A stretch of DNA of 64,000 nucleotides from Oceanobacillus limi (GTDB taxonomy: Bacteria; Bacillota; Bacilli; Bacillales; Amphibacillaceae). Within the stretch, counting starts at the first letter, position 1, and each line of letters opens with the position of its first letter. Made by a program: the position numbers and the translations under genes. This document shows, piece after piece, positions 61,764-64,000 of the stretch. The notes under the pieces were generated by a model, which worked only from the letters and a program-made list of their open reading frames with translations, searched no databases and had not been told where the DNA came from. Where the stretch lies: assembly GCF_900111445.1 (NCBI RefSeq), contig NZ_FOHE01000013.1, positions 41,126 to 105,125 on the forward strand. Reading direction: 5' to 3'.

Positions 61764-61801
61764 CATAAAAAACAGGCCTTACAAAGAGCCTGCTAGTAAT
61801 A

Positions 61802-61829
61802 GCTAGGAAAGCAACGGTGCTTTCCTAGC
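61802..61829. terminator. Hairpin between hutG and the HxlR gene
   Basis: 12-bp perfect stem GCTAGGAAAGCA / TGCTTTCCTAGC with ACGG loop; no immediate T-run on either strand, so a bidirectional terminator of uncertain strength. A weaker CAGGC/GCCTG hairpin lies at about 61771. Confidence 0.6.
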
Positions 61830-61837
61830 CTACATTA

Positions 61838-62173
61838 TCATTTTTCCGTGATTTGATCTTGCACTTCTTCTGGTGTAATCCAAACATCAGACCAATTTTG
61901 AATTTCATTAATAACAGGCTTTAGCCCCTCCCCTTTTTCGGTTAAGGAGTATTCAATACGAACTGGAAATTCGGAATATATATTACGTTCAACGATGCCT
62001 TCTTTTTCGAGCATTTTTAAGCGATCCGAAAGTAACCTTCCACTAATTGGCAGGTCTGTTTCCATTTCAGAGAAACGCTTTTTACCATTTAGAAGTTCAG
62101 ACAATATAAGACCAACCCAGCGTTTACTTACGATTTCCATCGCTTTTTCAAATCGTGGACATAATTCACTCAT
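61838..62173 (-). CDS. HxlR-family winged-helix transcriptional regulator
   Basis: 111 residues from ATG at 62173 (GAGGTG 6 bases upstream; the frame opens 9 codons earlier without a site). HxlR/DUF24 pattern: CPRFEKAMEIVSKRWVGLIL, FSEMETDLPISGRLLSDRLK (recognition helix) and the wing VRIEYSLTEKGEGL. Cys5 lies in the N-terminal position used for redox sensing in YodB and HypR, so a thiol-responsive repressor is possible. Its target is not evident; the next upstream gene on the other side is the aminopeptidase. Confidence 0.88.
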   Translation of the reverse strand: MSELCPRFEKAMEIVSKRWVGLILSELLNGKKRFSEMETDLPISGRLLSDRLKMLEKEGIVERNIYSEFPVRIEYSLTEKGEGLKPVINEIQNWSDVWITPEEVQDQITEK

Positions 62174-62260
62174 TCGTTTCACCTCGTTAACATGAAGCAT
62201 CGCTTTTGTTAATATATTAAGAAGTTATAAAAATTAATTTGGCTTAGTTAAGTTTACCTA

Positions 62261-62418
62261 CAGCAACAGCCACGTCCAGCTCCCAGAGACTAGCGAGACT
62301 TCCCTCGCCTTCGTACGATAAGTCAACATCGGCTTCCTTCGGTCGCCGTGTTTCCTTTATCTCCTACGGCTCAGTCCAGTCCGTACGTCTCTATACAGGG
62401 CGCTTGCGCTTTTGTTCA
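62261..62418. repeat. GC-rich intergenic element, Bacillaceae repeat type
   Basis: About 155 bp clearly richer in G+C than the flanks, containing CCAGCTCCCAGAGACTAGCG, TACGATAAGTCAACATCGGC and GGGCGCTTGCGCTTTTGTTC. I recall the same blocks between genes in many Bacillaceae genomes, usually as ...GCGCAAGCGCC...AGCTGGAC on the other strand. No gene or clear function. The rest of 62174-62598 is AT-rich and includes the aminopeptidase promoter region. Confidence 0.55.
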
Positions 62419-62598
62419 ATAAAAACTTACAAAAAGTAACTCTTAAATTTTATCATAGCATATCCTTTTTGTCGTGTAAAACCTATCATCGTGGGATTAG
62501 GATAGAAACTTTGCACAATTAGGAAAAGTTAGTTGGAAAATTCATTTGTTTGTGAAATAATAACGATAGAAGACATTTATTTTAATGGAGGTTAAGGA

Positions 62599-63840
62599 AT
62601 GGTTTCTCAACAAACACAAGAAAAATACGCTGAACTAGCGTTACGAACTGGCGTTAATTTACAAAAAGGACAAGCACTAATGATCAATGCACCACTAGAA
62701 GGAGCAGAGTTTACAAAAATGGTTGTCCGTAAAGCATATGAAATTGGAGCAAAAGATGTACATATTAATTGGGTAGACGATGAATTAACATTGTTAAAAT
62801 ATGAAAATGCACCGGATGAGGTTATTGCTGATTATCCAGAATGGAAGGTTAAGCTCCATGATAGATTTGCTGAAGATGGAGCAGCTGTATTAAACATTCG
62901 TTCAACAAATCCAGATTTATTAAAAGACATTGATCCAACACGTGTTGCCAAGGCAAACAAAGCAGCAGCTCAAGCAATGAAGAATTTCCGTAAGTATACA
63001 ATGAACGATAAAATTACTTGGTCTATCATCTCCATTCCAACTGGGGATTGGGCTCAAAAAATTTTCCCAGATAAATCTCGTGAAGATGCAATCGAAAGTC
63101 TTTGGGATGCTATTGTTAAAATTGTTCGTGTTGATCAAGAAGATCCTGTTGCTGCCTGGGATGAGCATAATCAAACACTAATTACGGCACGTGAAATCCT
63201 AAATGAGAAAAATTATAAAAAGCTAGTCTTTAAAGCACCAGGAACAGAGTTAGAAATGGAGCTTCCAGAAGGACATATTTGGAAGGGTGGTTCTGCTGTA
63301 TCGGAAAAAGGGATTACATTCAATCCAAACATGCCGACAGAAGAAGTATTCTCCATGCCACATAAATATGGTGTGAATGGTACAGTTTCCAGCACGAAGC
63401 CGTTAAACTACGGCGGAAGCTTAATCGACAATTTCTCTTTAACATTTAAAGACGGAAAAGTAGTTGATTTTAAAGCAGAACAAGGGGAAGGTACATTAAA
63501 GCATTTACTAGAAACAGATGAAGGTGCAAAAAGACTAGGTGAGGTTGCACTTGTACCACATGAATCACCTGTTTCCCAGTCAGGTTTAATTTTCTATAAT
63601 ACTTTGTTTGATGAAAATGCATCCTGTCATATTGCTCTTGGAAAGGCTTATCCAACAAATATTAAGGATGGCTCAGGAATGAGCGAAGAGGAATTAGACA
63701 AGCATGGAGTAAATGACAGTTTAACACATGTTGACTTTATGATCGGATCTGAAAAACTAGACATCGATGGTGTCAAAGCGGATGGAACAACAGAACCAGT
63801 ATTCCGCAACGGTACATGGGCGTTAGATATAAAAGGTTAA
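62599..63840 (+). CDS. M29-family metallo-aminopeptidase (AmpS-like)
   Basis: 413 residues, close to the usual 408-413. N-terminal QEKYAELALRTGVNLQKGQ, VHINWVDDELTLLKY, IRSTNPDLLKDIDP and the C-terminal metal-site region EVALVPHESPVSQSGLIFYNTLFDENASCHIALGKAYP are the thermophilic aminopeptidase (M29) signature, with Glu, His and Asp ligands. Removes N-terminal residues from peptides in the cytoplasm, a natural partner of the peptide importers in this window. GGAGGTTAAGGA before the ATG. Confidence 0.9.
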   Translation: MVSQQTQEKYAELALRTGVNLQKGQALMINAPLEGAEFTKMVVRKAYEIGAKDVHINWVDDELTLLKYENAPDEVIADYPEWKVKLHDRFAEDGAAVLNIRSTNPDLLKDIDPTRVAKANKAAAQAMKNFRKYTMNDKITWSIISIPTGDWAQKIFPDKSREDAIESLWDAIVKIVRVDQEDPVAAWDEHNQTLITAREILNEKNYKKLVFKAPGTELEMELPEGHIWKGGSAVSEKGITFNPNMPTEEVFSMPHKYGVNGTVSSTKPLNYGGSLIDNFSLTFKDGKVVDFKAEQGEGTLKHLLETDEGAKRLGEVALVPHESPVSQSGLIFYNTLFDENASCHIALGKAYPTNIKDGSGMSEEELDKHGVNDSLTHVDFMIGSEKLDIDGVKADGTTEPVFRNGTWALDIKG

Positions 63841-63852
63841 TCATACAAAATT

Positions 63853-63892
63853 AAAATGCACCACACTCGGTTCGGAGTGTGGTGCATTTTCA
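63853..63892 (+). terminator. Terminator of the aminopeptidase gene
   Basis: 16-bp perfect stem AAAATGCACCACACTC / GAGTGTGGTGCATTTT (63853-63868, 63875-63890) with a 6-base loop. Confidence 0.9.
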
Positions 63893-63931
63893 ATTGGAGG
63901 AATGTTTCTGGCACTGCTGAAGCGTTAACTC

Positions 63932-64000
63932 TGATAACTTGGGTATAACGGTTGATAATCGGAAACGAACGTCGATAACTTAGAGCTAATGGTTGATAAC
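63932..64000. repeat. Degenerate ~21-bp tandem repeat cut by the window end
   Basis: Units begin TGATAAC at 63932, TGATAAT at 63953, CGATAAC at 63973 and TGATAAC at 63994, with periods of 21, 20 and 21. Unit pattern YGATAAYTTrgrgyTAAYGGT. Continues beyond the window. Confidence 0.6.

Overview
The window reads as chromosome of a low-GC, spore-former-type Firmicute of the family Bacillaceae. Protein resemblances recalled from memory point to the halotolerant Oceanobacillus/Virgibacillus side; no search was run. Supporting signs are strong AGGAGG-type ribosome sites, frequent TTG/GTG starts, Bacillus-specific families (YpmR/YpmS, YkpA, YpuA/DUF1002, DUF1450, YocH-like 3D proteins), CodY-like and cre-like operators, and a SAM-I riboswitch.

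Layout. 1-1000: tail of a permease gene, a tiny holin-like toxin gene under a LexA-type box, and a dispersed repeat element. 1.1-17.9 kb: mixed housekeeping genes, namely two MFS and two MATE exporters, a SWIM/SNF2 helicase, an unusual regulator beside an acyl-CoA ligase, a DnaA-box cluster before a lysozyme-like gene, RidA, a butanol-type alcohol dehydrogenase, DUF1450 and DUF1002 proteins. 18.2-36.8 kb: three complete oligopeptide ABC importers. The first has order oppA-B-C-D-F. The next two are tandem paralogous operons with order oppD-F-B-C-A and roughly 610-residue binding proteins, as in lactococcal Opp. CodY-like sites precede all three. 37-46 kb: a second repeat element, a LysM/3D cell-wall protein, a 41-residue membrane peptide, the threonine-degradation pair kbl-tdh, an ABC-F protein, a permuted papain-like protein, ypmR-ypmS, and a third repeat element holding 193-bp tandem units. 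46-54 kb: metY-metX under a SAM-I riboswitch (MetY carries a C-terminal CoA-binding-like domain), rarD, methionine gamma-lyase, cardiolipin synthase and a YkhA-like thioesterase. 54.6-62 kb: an AgcS alanine/glycine symporter and hutHUIG for histidine breakdown, with a leader that combines a promoter, a cre-like site, a 21-codon ORF and a terminator. The window closes with an HxlR regulator, a GC-rich repeat and an M29 aminopeptidase.

Taken together the region is rich in peptide and amino-acid scavenging: three peptide importers, an aminopeptidase, and threonine, histidine and methionine catabolism. Several of these units carry candidate CcpA or CodY sites, which fits nutrient-responsive control.

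No phage, insertion sequence with transposase, CRISPR array, rRNA or tRNA was recognised. The least ordinary items are the SOS-type box on the holin-like toxin gene, three repeat elements sharing imperfect terminal inverted repeats, the DnaA-box cluster, the hut leader and the MetY fusion.
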